A stretch of 64,000 nucleotides of DNA from the NCBI RefSeq assembly GCF_003014695.1, contig NZ_PYAS01000001.1, positions 310,001 to 374,000 of the forward strand. Direction: 5' to 3'. This stretch comes from Dyadobacter jiangsuensis. GTDB taxonomy: Bacteria > Bacteroidota > Bacteroidia > Cytophagales > Spirosomataceae. Positions within the stretch are counted from its first letter, which is position 1; every line of letters begins with the position of its first letter. The position numbers and the translations under genes are program-made. Below, in pieces: positions 8,586-18,064 of the stretch. The notes beneath the pieces were generated by a model. The model saw nothing but the letters and a program-made list of their open reading frames with translations, was not told where the DNA came from and searched no databases.

Positions 8586-8996
8586 CTATTGAATCTGAAT
8601 GACCACTTTTTCTTTTCCCTGCATCACCAGCTTGACCGGATATTCAATGAATCCCTCGTCTTTGTCGTAAATGATACGCAGGCGATCGGGCTGGCGGCCG
8701 AGTTCGGACAGCCAGCGGGCATAGAGTTGGGCGAATGCCTGTTTATGGGTGATCTGCATTTCGGACAACGATTCCTTCGCGGCCAGGTAGGTCCGGAAAT
8801 CGTCCTGTGTTTTACTGTCTTTGGAATTAGGGTTGTTGGTGAGGTCCATTACAAGCGTACCTTTCCACGGCGACTGTTGCCGGATGGAAAGGTAAAGCCG
8901 CTTGAATAAAAGACTGGTTAAGGGTTTTTGGGAGTCAATTTTAGCGTGCCCGAGCGGGGTTTTCCCCAGTATCGGAACAATGGCGAGGGTGTTCAT
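8586..8996 (-). CDS. Protein of unknown function
   Basis: ATG 8996 (MNTLAIVPILGK) gives 136 residues; the frame can be extended to 9071, but the added stretch looks like untranslated sequence. No signal peptide, membrane helix or familiar motif is seen. The middle is hydrophilic (TNNPNSKDSKTQDDF) and the end is a beta-like strand pattern (GFIEYPVKLVMQGKEKVVIQIQ). It is on the same strand as the carbonic-anhydrase-like gene and is followed by a hairpin. Its upstream region is shared with the divergent regulator gene at 9229. Confidence 0.6.
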   Translation of the reverse strand: MNTLAIVPILGKTPLGHAKIDSQKPLTSLLFKRLYLSIRQQSPWKGTLVMDLTNNPNSKDSKTQDDFRTYLAAKESLSEMQITHKQAFAQLYARWLSELGRQPDRLRIIYDKDEGFIEYPVKLVMQGKEKVVIQIQ

Positions 8997-9228
8997 AATT
9001 TGTGGATCGAGTGCTATATGTGATGATTTGGTGATTAATTTGTTCAAAACAAATGCACTGCAAATAACCACTTTCGGGAGGGGACCATCATTGCCACATC
9101 ATACACTTTTCTTGACAAATCGTGCATTTCTTTGAAAATCGTCCGGACAAACGGTTGCGGAAATCCGGTTTAAGACTGAATTTTGCCTGAATTTGGTATT
9201 CAGCGAATATGTGGTTGTATAAAATCTG

Positions 9229-12200
9229 ATGAGGAGCCTGCTAATATCCCTGCTGTTGATTGTGTGTGCTGTCCCTGGCTATATCTTCGGGCAGGGCTTC
9301 CCGTATAAATTCAGCTACCTCACGGTCGACGAGGGATTGTCGCATACCGACGTGAACGACCTTGCGCAGGACCGGAAGGGGTATATCTGGGTAGGGACCA
9401 ACTTTGGCCTGGACCGTTATGATGGCTACTCCATTCAGCGGTTTTACAATACCAATGTGCCGCTCCAAAATGCATTCAAGAACCGCATTATTGCACTCCA
9501 TCCCGATGGAGAAGATAAGATCTGGCTGAGTACCGAAAACGGAGTGCAGTGCTTTGACCCGGCCAACGAGCAGTACATCGACTATGCGATCCGGAACACG
9601 AGCAAAAATCCGGTTTTCTGGAAGTTCTTCAAGCCGACCGGTAACCTGATCTACGGCTTGACCGATTATCAAATCAGGTTGTACCGGATTGCCGGCACTG
9701 TATTGGAAGAACTGCCGCTGGCGATTTCTGCCGGTGTCCGCTTTTTCGATATGCAGCCCGATCGGAACGGTATCCTCCATTTTGCAAGCGATAAAGGACT
9801 TTGGCGGCTCGAAGGACAGCGACGGTTCGTCAAAGTGCCGGTGAGCGGCTTACCATCCGAGAACCTCAGACGCGTTTTCTTCAATAGCCAAAACAATTTG
9901 CTGGTCGCCTCCGGAAACCAGGTATTACTGACGGGCGGCGGACAATTGCCTTTTGTAAAAAAGCAATTTACCTGCGCCGAATGCACGCCTATTGTCGGGA
10001 TTGCGGCAGGAAGCGGCCCGGATTACTGGGTGAATACCCGCACGGGGTTGATCCGGTTGGATGGAAACCTGAATTTGATCCAGAAAATCGATGAAGTATC
10101 GGCGCCCCGAAGTTTAAACTCCACGGCCGTCGTTCGCGTTTACATCGACCGGTCGGATTGCCTCTGGGTCGGGACGTCGGGCGGGGGACTTAATTATCTT
10201 GATCTAAATCAGAAGCTTTTCTATACCATGCGGCACGAGCCCGGACAGGCAAATTCGCTGACGGGGAGCTACGTACGTTCGATTTATGAGAATGGAAACG
10301 ACCTCTGGATCGGCACCAATGCGAATGGCCTTGACCTGTACGACCGCACGTCGGGGGCGCGCACCAATTACAATGCCGTGAATTCGGCCGTCAGGCTGCG
10401 GAACAACAATATTGCCGCATTGACATTTGATTCGGCCCATAACTTATGGATTGGCACGGAGTCGGGGATCGATATTCTCAGGCCTGACAAGCAGACATTA
10501 TGGAAGCCCGAAGGCCATCAGCAGTTTCCGACTTTTGGAATAACCACCCTCGTGACCGACTATTATGGTAACATTTGGTACGGCAACCTGGACAAACTGG
10601 GGGTAATATGGAAAGACGCGGCAGGGAAATACCACGTCAGGGAGTATGCCGAAGGACACTTTATTTTGGCCGAAAAGGACAAGCCGGAGCTGTTTGTAGC
10701 GACCCGGCAAGGTGTGAAACGCTTCACAGTCGATGCGCGGGGGCGCGTTTTGCGGGCCATCAGCTACCGGGCTACGTCGAAATCGCAATCCCTCAGCTCG
10801 GATTACAGCGCAGTAATAGGCCGGCAGAATGACAGTACCTACTGGATCGGCACGATCGGGGGAGGGTTGCACCGCCTCTCGCTGCGTGAGCGCGACCGCT
10901 CTACGCGCATTGAGCATTTCGGTGAAAGCCACGGCATTTTCAATGATGTGGAAGGCATCGAGATCGACGGCGACAATATCTGGCTGGGCGGGAACGGCTT
11001 GCTATGCCTCAATTCGAAGACCGGAAAGCTCATCCGTTACGACAAAAACGACGGTTTGCAGGGGAACAGCTTTAAAATCAGGTCGTCGTTCAAAGCAGCC
11101 GACGGGAAAATGTACTTCGGAGGCATCAACGGCCTGAACTACTTTTATCCGCAGCAGATTCACCTCAATACGATTGCCGCCAAACCGGTTTTTACGGGTA
11201 TCCTCATTAATAACCGGCGGCCCAAGATCGGCGAATCGGCAGATATGGACAATGTGGTGAGCCAGGCCATCGGGTATGGCGAAAATGTGGAGCTCAATTA
11301 TCTGCAGAACAACTTCATCGTTTCTTTCTCGGCCATGCATTTTGCTAATCCGCTTAAATGCAGGTACCGGTACAAGCTCATCGGTTTTGACAACGACTGG
11401 AATTATACCGACGGCAATAACCCCAGGGCCGGATATAGTAACCTGAGCTACGGAAACTACCAGCTGGTGCTCGAAGCGACCAACAACGATGGGATATGGA
11501 GCAAGCGCCGCGCCGAAATAAGCATTAACATCAGTCCGCCGTGGTGGAAAACCGACCTCGCGAAGGCGCTGTACACGTTGCTGGCCATTTCTGCATTGGT
11601 GGGCATTTACTTCTACCAGGCGCGCTGGCACCGGCTGAAAAGGGAAATCGAGGTGCGCGGCGTGGCCGAGCAGAAACGGGAGGAGATCCATCGCCAGCGG
11701 GAAGAGTTTTACCAGCAGCAGCTGATGTTTTTTACCAATGTTTCGCACGAGTTCCGTACGCCGCTGTCGCTGATCCTCGGCCCGCTGGAAAGCCTGATAA
11801 GCCAGAACAACGACGCCACGCTCGGGCATTCCTACCAGCTCATGCACCGGAACGCGAAGCGGCTCATTAATCTGATCAGCGAGTTGATGAACTTCAAGAA
11901 AGTGTCCGACAGCCTGATTAAATTACAAGTAAGGCCATTGGCGATCAGTGAATTTTGCCGGCAGCTCGCAGCGGAATTTGACGGTGTAGCGGCCAGCAAA
12001 CACACCGTGCTGAACCTGATCGACCATACCCAAAAGAAGGCGCACTGGCCGTTAATGGGACTTTTCGATGCCCAGGTTCTGGAAAAGATTCTGCTGAACC
12101 TCCTGAATAACTCATTTAAATACACGCAGGACGGGGGAGAGATCACTTTTGAGATTTTTACAGACCTGAGCCGGTTCCAACGGTCATTCGAAACAGGGTT

Positions 12201-13350
12201 CGAGTTGCTGCACGAGGGGCACCGCGCCCAGAAGTACCTGTATTTCCGGGTGGCCGACACCGGTATCGGTATTTCAGCGGACACCATTACCCGGATTTTC
12301 GACCGCTACTACCGCATCAGCAGCGACCACCTTGGCTCGGGCGTGGGGCTGGCGCTCGTCAAGAGCCTTACGCACCTGCACAAGGGTGACATCTACGTTT
12401 ACAGCGAGCGTTACAAGGGGACCGAAATCATCATCGGCATTCCTCTGGGCGAAGAAAACTGGGCGGAGGCGGAGCGTGCGCCGTCGACCTTTGAGCCGGA
12501 GGTGCGGTTGGAACCTACCGACCATTCGATACTGGCGCCTATTACGGATCCCGTTTCCGGCCGGCAGGAGGGTGTCCAGTCGGGCAAACGTATCCTGCTG
12601 GTGGATGATAATGCGGAATTACGTACTTTCTTGAAGCAAAGGTTTGAACAGCAATATTTTATCTACGAGGCTGCCGATGGTGATACTGCCATGAAGCTCG
12701 CCGCGGAAAAGATGCCCGACCTGATCATCAGCGATGTGATGATGCCCGGGATCAGCGGGATCGAACTTTGCAGGCAGATCAAGGAAAGTTTTGAAACCAG
12801 CCATATCCCGTTCATTATCCTTTCCGCGAAGGACGCCCTCACGAGTAAAATCGAGGGTATGGAGTCGGGAGCGGATTTTTATTTCTCCAAACCACTCAGC
12901 ATTGACCTGCTGATGCTGACCGTGAATAATGTATTCGAGCAGCGCGAGAAACTGAGGAAGAAATTTACGAACAACTACCTCTCCGAGGCCAGTGAACTGG
13001 TGCATTCGGAGAAGGACAAAGAGTTTTTCGAGGCATTGCTGAAACTCATCGAAGACCACCTGGAAGATCCGAACCTGGATGTCGACTTCCTCTGCCGGCA
13101 TTTGTACACCAGCCGGACCAAACTATATCAAAAGATCAAAAGCATTACCGACCAGTCGGTAGCGGATTTTGTGCGAACCATCAGGCTCAAAAGGGCGATC
13201 CAGATTATGACCCACGAAGATATTCCGCTCAACAAAGTGGCGGATCGCGTAGGCTTGCAGAGCAGTTCCAACTTTTCGAGGGTATTCAAAAAAGAATACG
13301 GTAAATCGCCGTTGCAGTTTATGCAGGCACTCAAACGGAACCAGCTCTGA
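9229..13350 (+). CDS. Hybrid two-component regulator (sensor kinase, receiver and AraC domains in one protein)
   Basis: This 1373-residue protein has, in order, a signal peptide (1-21), a long periplasmic beta-propeller sensor (about 25-700, with repeats such as YIWVGTNFGLDRYDG and CLWVGTSGGGLNYLD), a Y_Y_Y-type beta domain (about 705-770), a membrane helix (about 776-798), and a HisKA domain with His840 in NVSHEFRTPLSL. A HATPase domain with DTGIGIS and GSGVGLALV follows, then a receiver with phospho-acceptor Asp1169 (ISDVMMPG), and an AraC double helix-turn-helix (about 1280-1370). In Bacteroidota such HTCS proteins sense oligosaccharides in the periplasm and activate the neighbouring glycan-use genes. 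The GH95 gene next door is the obvious candidate target. Confidence 0.93.
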   Translation: MRSLLISLLLIVCAVPGYIFGQGFPYKFSYLTVDEGLSHTDVNDLAQDRKGYIWVGTNFGLDRYDGYSIQRFYNTNVPLQNAFKNRIIALHPDGEDKIWLSTENGVQCFDPANEQYIDYAIRNTSKNPVFWKFFKPTGNLIYGLTDYQIRLYRIAGTVLEELPLAISAGVRFFDMQPDRNGILHFASDKGLWRLEGQRRFVKVPVSGLPSENLRRVFFNSQNNLLVASGNQVLLTGGGQLPFVKKQFTCAECTPIVGIAAGSGPDYWVNTRTGLIRLDGNLNLIQKIDEVSAPRSLNSTAVVRVYIDRSDCLWVGTSGGGLNYLDLNQKLFYTMRHEPGQANSLTGSYVRSIYENGNDLWIGTNANGLDLYDRTSGARTNYNAVNSAVRLRNNNIAALTFDSAHNLWIGTESGIDILRPDKQTLWKPEGHQQFPTFGITTLVTDYYGNIWYGNLDKLGVIWKDAAGKYHVREYAEGHFILAEKDKPELFVATRQGVKRFTVDARGRVLRAISYRATSKSQSLSSDYSAVIGRQNDSTYWIGTIGGGLHRLSLRERDRSTRIEHFGESHGIFNDVEGIEIDGDNIWLGGNGLLCLNSKTGKLIRYDKNDGLQGNSFKIRSSFKAADGKMYFGGINGLNYFYPQQIHLNTIAAKPVFTGILINNRRPKIGESADMDNVVSQAIGYGENVELNYLQNNFIVSFSAMHFANPLKCRYRYKLIGFDNDWNYTDGNNPRAGYSNLSYGNYQLVLEATNNDGIWSKRRAEISINISPPWWKTDLAKALYTLLAISALVGIYFYQARWHRLKREIEVRGVAEQKREEIHRQREEFYQQQLMFFTNVSHEFRTPLSLILGPLESLISQNNDATLGHSYQLMHRNAKRLINLISELMNFKKVSDSLIKLQVRPLAISEFCRQLAAEFDGVAASKHTVLNLIDHTQKKAHWPLMGLFDAQVLEKILLNLLNNSFKYTQDGGEITFEIFTDLSRFQRSFETGFELLHEGHRAQKYLYFRVADTGIGISADTITRIFDRYYRISSDHLGSGVGLALVKSLTHLHKGDIYVYSERYKGTEIIIGIPLGEENWAEAERAPSTFEPEVRLEPTDHSILAPITDPVSGRQEGVQSGKRILLVDDNAELRTFLKQRFEQQYFIYEAADGDTAMKLAAEKMPDLIISDVMMPGISGIELCRQIKESFETSHIPFIILSAKDALTSKIEGMESGADFYFSKPLSIDLLMLTVNNVFEQREKLRKKFTNNYLSEASELVHSEKDKEFFEALLKLIEDHLEDPNLDVDFLCRHLYTSRTKLYQKIKSITDQSVADFVRTIRLKRAIQIMTHEDIPLNKVADRVGLQSSSNFSRVFKKEYGKSPLQFMQALKRNQL

Positions 13351-13369
13351 TTTTTCAGGTCAGAGCTGG
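13341..13369. terminator. Hairpin at the junction of convergent genes
   Basis: CCAGCTCTGA (13341-13350, containing the regulator's TGA) pairs perfectly with TCAGAGCTGG (13360-13369) across a 9-nt loop. It fills the short gap before the GH95 stop at 13382. A T-run is weak on both sides. Confidence 0.42.
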
Positions 13370-13381
13370 CTTTGAATGCAC

Positions 13382-15883
13382 TCAATTCACGGCCACGATC
13401 TGGTAGGTTTTTCCTTTCGCAGTCTTGAACTCGGTAATGTACCCGGCGTCGGTCTTCCTGGTGGTGGCGCCGGCCACTTTTACAGGTACGTTGGTTTTGA
13501 GCGTACATACCTGCCCGTCGAGGGACTTGATGGCCGAGCTCGCCAGTTTCCCGTTTTTCCAACTCATATCCACTTCAAATCCGGAACGTGCGCGAAGACC
13601 TTTGATGCTGCCTTCCTTCCAGTCGGATGGGAGGGCGGGCAAGAGGTGTATTTCTTTCAAATGGCTCTGGATCAGCATTTCGGACATGCCCGCCGTGCCG
13701 GCAAAATTTCCGTCGATCTGGAAAGGCGGGTGGGCATCGAAGAAGTTGGGGTAGGTGCCGCCGCCTTTGTATTCGCTGTTGCCTTCATTGGTGTATTTCA
13801 TCAGCTGGCGAATGAGCTTGTAGGCATGGTCGCCGTCGAGGAGCCGCGCCCAGAAATTGATTTTCCAGCCCTTGCTCCATCCGGTTCCATGGTCGCCGCG
13901 CACTTCGAGCGTCTTTTTCGCCGCAAGGAAATATTCCGGCGTCTCCGGCGAAATCCGCCGCCCCGGGTGCAGTCCGAACAGGTGCGATACGTGGCGGTGC
14001 AAAGAATCGGTCTCTTCGAAATCCTTGTACCATTCCTGCAACCTGCCGCGCTTGTCTATTTTCAGCGGGTACAGTTTAGCCCTTTTTTCAATCAATAGTT
14101 TTTTGAATTCCGGATCATTGCCGAGCACATCCGCTGCTTCAATCAGGTTCGAAAACAGGTCGTGTACAATGGAAATGTCCATGGTAGTTGCTACCGAAAC
14201 GGCTGCCTCTCCGCCTTTGGGGTCTTTGAACTTGTTCTCCGGGGAGGTGGAAGGGGCTGTCACCAGGTAACCGTCTTTGTCTTCAACCAGCCAGTCGAGC
14301 GTAAACAGGGCGGCTTCCTTCATGAGCGGGTAGCCTTTGTCGCGCAGGAATGCCTTGTCGCCCGTAAACCGGTAATGCTCCCACAGGTGCTGGCACAGCC
14401 AGTTGGCGCCCATGTACCAGTTGGCCCATACCGGATCGCCATCCCCGACATTGCCGACCGGATTGGACATTCCCCAGATGTCTGCATTGTGATGCGCTAC
14501 CCAGCCCCGTGCACCGTAAAACTCTTTTGCAGTGACCTTGCCGGTTTCGGACAGGTCCTTGATCCACGTGAGCAGCGGCATATGCATTTCCGAAAGATTG
14601 GTCACTTCCGCCGGCCAATAGTTCATCTGCGTGTTGATATTAATCGTGTAGTTGGAGCTCCATGGCGGACGCATTTCTTTGTTCCATATACCTTGCAGGT
14701 TCGCAGGCGGGCCAGCTGGGACACCCGGGAGCGCAGGGCGCGAAGAGGAAATCAGCAGATACCGCCCGTACTGGTAATAAAGTACTTCCAGCTTCGGGTC
14801 ATAGTCCCCTTTTGAATAAGCCATCAGGCGCTCGTCCGACGCCAGTTTCAGATTGGGGTTGGCGGGAGCACTATCCGTCAGTTCGAATTGGACGCGGTTG
14901 AAATAAGTATGGTAATCCAGCTCGTGCCGTTTTTTCAGATCGGCGTAGGTTTTGGCTAATGCCTTGTCCAGGTACCCTTTGGCCAGCGCCTTTTCGTCCT
15001 TTCCGTCTTTGTCGGGGCATTTGTCAAACCCGTTGAAGCTCGTCGCTGCCGACAGGTACACAAACACTTCGCTGGCGTCTTTCACTTTGATGCCCGAGGT
15101 GTCGGTGGAAATGATGCCGTCCTTGCTCACCGCCTTAATCCTGAACTGAAACCGCGTGCCGTTGCAGCCGTTCGGATCGTCGTAGATGATGGGGTGCTGT
15201 CCGCGTGGATTGTAATAGTTCGGATTGACGTGCGAGGGAGCCTTGCCATTCACTACCAGTTCTTTCGTTCCGCCGGTTTCGAGTTGATAATGCAACTGGC
15301 TGTTGGCCGAAACCGTGAAATTGAGCTGTTTGGGTTTCGATGCCGATATGCGTACGACTAAAATATTATCGGGCGCAGACGTGAAAATTTCTCTTTTGTA
15401 GCTCACCCCGTCGACCGTGAAGCTCGTGCTGGCTACGGAATTGGCAATATCCAGGTCCCGGTAATAGTTGGTGGGCTTTTTACCATTGAAATCCTGCTTA
15501 ATCTGCAAGTCGCCCAGCGGCATATACGACTCCGTGTAAAGCCCCTGCATTTTTTTGAGTAATTCATTCGCCTTCTGATAGTCCTGTTCCTTCAAAAGTG
15601 CTTCCCTTACTTGCGGCAGATACGACGCCGAGGCAGGGTTCACGTTCGTTTTCACAGGCCCGCCCGACCACAGCGAGCTCTCGTTGAGTTGCAGCAGCTC
15701 CTGCTCCACGCCTCCGAAGATCATCGCGCCAATATGGCCGTTCCCAACAGGCAACGCTTCCACCCAGCGGCTGGCGGGCTGTTTATACCAAAGTTTCAGT
15801 CCGGCAGACTGCTGCGCGAAAGTACTGAAACACCACAGCCCCAAAAATGCGGCGGCAATTAACTTTCTGGTTAAAAGATTCAT
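13382..15883 (-). CDS. GH95 family alpha-L-fucosidase/alpha-L-galactosidase
   Basis: This 833-residue protein has a signal peptide (about 1-23). It shows the GH95 layout: an N-terminal beta-sandwich starting [20 protein letters not shown], an alpha/alpha-six barrel, and a C-terminal beta domain. The residues matching the studied bifidobacterial AfcA active site are present: Asn415 and Asn417 in NINTQMNYW, Glu549 in TSPEN, and Asp724 in [12 protein letters not shown]95 enzymes invert and release alpha-1,2-linked L-fucose or, in some plant-glycan systems, L-galactose. It is secreted, probably periplasmic. It lies 47 bp downstream of a zinc dehydrogenase on the same strand, and beside the convergent HTCS gene. 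Confidence 0.92.
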   Translation of the reverse strand: MNLLTRKLIAAAFLGLWCFSTFAQQSAGLKLWYKQPASRWVEALPVGNGHIGAMIFGGVEQELLQLNESSLWSGGPVKTNVNPASASYLPQVREALLKEQDYQKANELLKKMQGLYTESYMPLGDLQIKQDFNGKKPTNYYRDLDIANSVASTSFTVDGVSYKREIFTSAPDNILVVRISASKPKQLNFTVSANSQLHYQLETGGTKELVVNGKAPSHVNPNYYNPRGQHPIIYDDPNGCNGTRFQFRIKAVSKDGIISTDTSGIKVKDASEVFVYLSAATSFNGFDKCPDKDGKDEKALAKGYLDKALAKTYADLKKRHELDYHTYFNRVQFELTDSAPANPNLKLASDERLMAYSKGDYDPKLEVLYYQYGRYLLISSSRPALPGVPAGPPANLQGIWNKEMRPPWSSNYTININTQMNYWPAEVTNLSEMHMPLLTWIKDLSETGKVTAKEFYGARGWVAHHNADIWGMSNPVGNVGDGDPVWANWYMGANWLCQHLWEHYRFTGDKAFLRDKGYPLMKEAALFTLDWLVEDKDGYLVTAPSTSPENKFKDPKGGEAAVSVATTMDISIVHDLFSNLIEAADVLGNDPEFKKLLIEKRAKLYPLKIDKRGRLQEWYKDFEETDSLHRHVSHLFGLHPGRRISPETPEYFLAAKKTLEVRGDHGTGWSKGWKINFWARLLDGDHAYKLIRQLMKYTNEGNSEYKGGGTYPNFFDAHPPFQIDGNFAGTAGMSEMLIQSHLKEIHLLPALPSDWKEGSIKGLRARSGFEVDMSWKNGKLASSAIKSLDGQVCTLKTNVPVKVAGATTRKTDAGYITEFKTAKGKTYQIVAVN

Positions 15884-15930
15884 AAAAAGGTACGGATAAG
15901 ATAGATAGTTTTCTGGTTAGGGATGCGCGG

Positions 15931-16947
15931 TCAATGCATGAATGCCATGGCCTTGATGACGTTCGTGGCAGGATCAAGCCAGCTGTTGAAGTCGGCCTTG
16001 ACCTCGCTGAACCCGACGCGGTGGGTAATGTAGTTCGAAGGGGTTATCAGCCCATTTTTAATGCAGCTGATCACATATTCAAAATCGGCTCTTGTCGCAT
16101 TCCGGCTGCTCATCAGCGTTGCTTCCCGCTTGTGAAACTCGGGGTGGCTGAACGCAATCTCGCCGCCTTGCAGGCCCACGAGTACGTATTTTCCGCCGTG
16201 CGAAAGGTACTCAAAGCCCTTGTTAATGGCTTTCAGGCTACCGGTTGCATCGATCACGACGGTTGGCATATCGCCGGCGGTCAGTCTGGCGAGTTCCCCC
16301 GCCACGTCCTGTGTTAAACCATTGATGCTGTGTTCCAGCTGGATTTTTTCTTCACAGAACCGCAGCCGGCCCGCATGAATATCCAGGCCGATCACCTTTG
16401 CACCCGCGATCCGGGCAAATTCCATCACACCAAGGCCAATAGGGCCCGCACCTACCACCAGCACCGTATCGCTGGCCGTAACACCGGCCCGGCGGATGGC
16501 GTGTGCGCCGATTGCGAGCGGCTCAACCAGTGCGAGTTCCTCATAGTTAAGCCCTTCGGCATGAACCAGTTTGTCGGAAGGCACGGAAATGAATTCGGAC
16601 ATTCCGCCGTCTATATGTACCCCAAACACCTTCATGCTGGTGCAGCAGTTGGTTTTCCCGTTGCGGCAAGCGATGCAGTGCCCGCAATGGAAATAGGGCA
16701 GGAAAGTGACCGCTTCACCGACGGAGAAGCCGGGCGCTCCATGCGTCGCGACAACTTCACCGGCAAGCTCATGACCCAGTATTCTCGGGTAGTTGAAAAA
16801 CGGCTGCTTTCCTTCGAATGCATGCAAATCGGTGCCGCAAATGCCGATGGTTTTGATTTTTAAGATCGTGTGGTTTTCTGTCAGAACGGGAACGTCGGAG
16901 TCGTGGTACCGGAAATTCCCGGGAGCTTCGCAAACTAATGTCTTCAT
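15931..16947 (-). CDS. Zinc-dependent alcohol/sugar-acid dehydrogenase (MDR family)
   Basis: This 338-residue cytoplasmic protein has a GroES-like domain with ICGTDLHAFEG and GHELAGEV (catalytic zinc ligands Cys37/His and Glu), a four-Cys structural zinc loop (CGHCIACRNGKTNCC) and a Rossmann domain (VLVVGAGPIGLGVMEF). It is closest in feel to L-galactonate-5-dehydrogenase, L-threonine and sorbitol dehydrogenases. Being in one operon with a GH95 enzyme suggests it oxidises a product of L-fucose or L-galactose breakdown; this is inference. A palindromic site lies upstream at 17001-17027. Confidence 0.85.
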   Translation of the reverse strand: MKTLVCEAPGNFRYHDSDVPVLTENHTILKIKTIGICGTDLHAFEGKQPFFNYPRILGHELAGEVVATHGAPGFSVGEAVTFLPYFHCGHCIACRNGKTNCCTSMKVFGVHIDGGMSEFISVPSDKLVHAEGLNYEELALVEPLAIGAHAIRRAGVTASDTVLVVGAGPIGLGVMEFARIAGAKVIGLDIHAGRLRFCEEKIQLEHSINGLTQDVAGELARLTAGDMPTVVIDATGSLKAINKGFEYLSHGGKYVLVGLQGGEIAFSHPEFHKREATLMSSRNATRADFEYVISCIKNGLITPSNYITHRVGFSEVKADFNSWLDPATNVIKAMAFMH

Positions 16948-17000
16948 GATGGTAGCCGGGAACCGCCGTACAATGTGCTGATACGATTACAGTTGCCCTG

Positions 17001-17027
17001 TTTGTATGTGATTTATAACCATACAAA
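17001..17027. promoter_or_regulatory. 8-11-8 inverted repeat upstream of the dehydrogenase/GH95 operon
   Basis: TTTGTATG (17001-17008) and CATACAAA (17020-17027) are perfect inverted arms 11 bp apart, 54-80 bp upstream of the dehydrogenase start at 16947. Spacing of about two helical turns between arm centres fits a dimeric regulator. A further TTGTAT lies at 17032. Which protein binds is unknown; the HTCS or a LacI/MarR protein are options. Confidence 0.4.
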
Positions 17028-17177
17028 GAAATTGTATTTTGATAGGAAGATTGGGCCAAACATTAACCGAATTGTAAGCGATATTAACATATTGGCTCCG
17101 CAACATCTCGTTTTTGGTGTATAGATAACTACATGAAGCGACAGCTGTTTCGCGGGCAATTATGCCACGGAGGTTCG

Positions 17178-17876
17178 CTATCGTTTGCGTGATGCAAATT
17201 GGTTAATCTGATTTTGCTGGTACCGGGTGATCTCATCGAGTTTCTGCGGGCCTAGTGTTTCAGCCAGCAAATCGGCAAAGCCCCTGGCGCGGTTATCTTC
17301 CAATATTTTCCCGTGCTTTTGCTCAATAGGCCCCAGCAGGTTCACCAACAGATGGGAATCGACGTGGGACATCTCGCCAAACAGCAAATGCGCAGGCAGG
17401 TACAGCCGCTCATAAAGCCTGAACAACAATTGCTTTCCCTCGGCGGTCAGCTGCACGAGTTTAGCGCGTTTATCGGAAGGATCGGCCCGTTCGGAAATGT
17501 AGCCGGCCTTTTTAAGCCGGTTGAGCATATCGATGCCGGTGGTCTGTTCGAGAAAGTTGTAGGTGATAATGTCAATTTTTCGGGCCTCCCCCTGATGGAA
17601 AATCGCATTCAGGCAATAGAACCAATCCAGCTCCACTTCCTCTCCCTCTTTTAACGCCAGTTTGGAATAGGTGGTCAGCATGGCGCCCAGCCGACCGATC
17701 AACTTCGCTACGGTCGATGTCATGTCCGGCGGCTCGATACCGGAAAAAAGATCCTCTCCTGAGCCTGTTATTTCCGCCATAGCCAGGTAATGGCGGCAAA
17801 AACCGGCCACGGTAGCGTCCGGATGCGTCTCCTTGTAATTATCCCACTCACTAATCAATTCTACAACTGGCTTCAT
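17178..17876 (-). CDS. MarR-family transcriptional regulator
   Basis: This 232-residue protein has a winged helix in the middle (about 105-170; IDIITYNFLEQTTGIDMLNRL then AGYISERADPSDKRAKLVQLT), with the DxRDKR-like wing seen in MarR proteins. The N-terminal 90 residues are longer than in a typical 140-residue MarR and are helical. It diverges from the FAD monooxygenase at 18061. In many such pairs MarR represses the enzyme and is released by its phenolic or quinone substrate. The gap holds an inverted repeat laid over a promoter candidate. Confidence 0.82.
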   Translation of the reverse strand: MKPVVELISEWDNYKETHPDATVAGFCRHYLAMAEITGSGEDLFSGIEPPDMTSTVAKLIGRLGAMLTTYSKLALKEGEEVELDWFYCLNAIFHQGEARKIDIITYNFLEQTTGIDMLNRLKKAGYISERADPSDKRAKLVQLTAEGKQLLFRLYERLYLPAHLLFGEMSHVDSHLLVNLLGPIEQKHGKILEDNRARGFADLLAETLGPQKLDEITRYQQNQINQFASRKR

Positions 17877-17912
17877 AATGGATCGTTTTTGATGTAAATG
17901 TAAATAAAATAG

Positions 17913-17973
17913 TCGGTTTCGTTGTTTATATATCTAATTCGATGTAATTTTGTCAATACAACAACTGAACCGA
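17913..17973. promoter_or_regulatory. Divergent operator candidate: 14-bp imperfect inverted arms
   Basis: TCGGTTTCGTTGTT (17913-17926) and AACAACTGAACCGA (17960-17973) are inverted copies with 12 of 14 positions matching. They flank the promoter candidate at 17922-17952 so that one arm covers the -33 box and the other the expected transcription start. Three direct copies of GATGTAA/T-like sequence also occur (17891, 17941, 17972). This fits MarR repression of the monooxygenase; binding is not shown. Confidence 0.42.
17922..17952 (+). promoter_or_regulatory. Bacteroidota-type promoter candidate for the monooxygenase
   Basis: TTG at 17922-17924, 20 bp, then TAATTTTG at 17945-17952 match the Bacteroidota -33/-7 pattern (TTTG, TAnnTTTG). 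It would start transcription near 17959, about 100 bp before the ATG at 18061. Confidence 0.45.
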
Positions 17974-17983
17974 TGTATTTAAT

Positions 17984-18064
17984 ATGGACATTTCACTCAA
18001 AACCCTGTCCGCAGGCCGTTCCGCAACCATAATCGGGCAGCCGCTAAATATGCTACTATCATGA
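17984..18064 (+). other. 26-codon open frame overlapping the monooxygenase start
   Basis: ATG 17984 opens a short frame (begins MDISLKTLSAGRS) whose TGA at 18062-18064 overlaps the monooxygenase ATG at 18061 as ATGA. It lies wholly inside the predicted 5' leader. It could be a translationally coupled leader peptide, or chance; no other sign of coding is seen. Confidence 0.2.

Noticed and set aside
13376..14815. Several plus-strand frames over the GH95 gene (13376, 13857, 14162)
   Set aside because: They lie opposite the GH95 active-site regions and show no family features.
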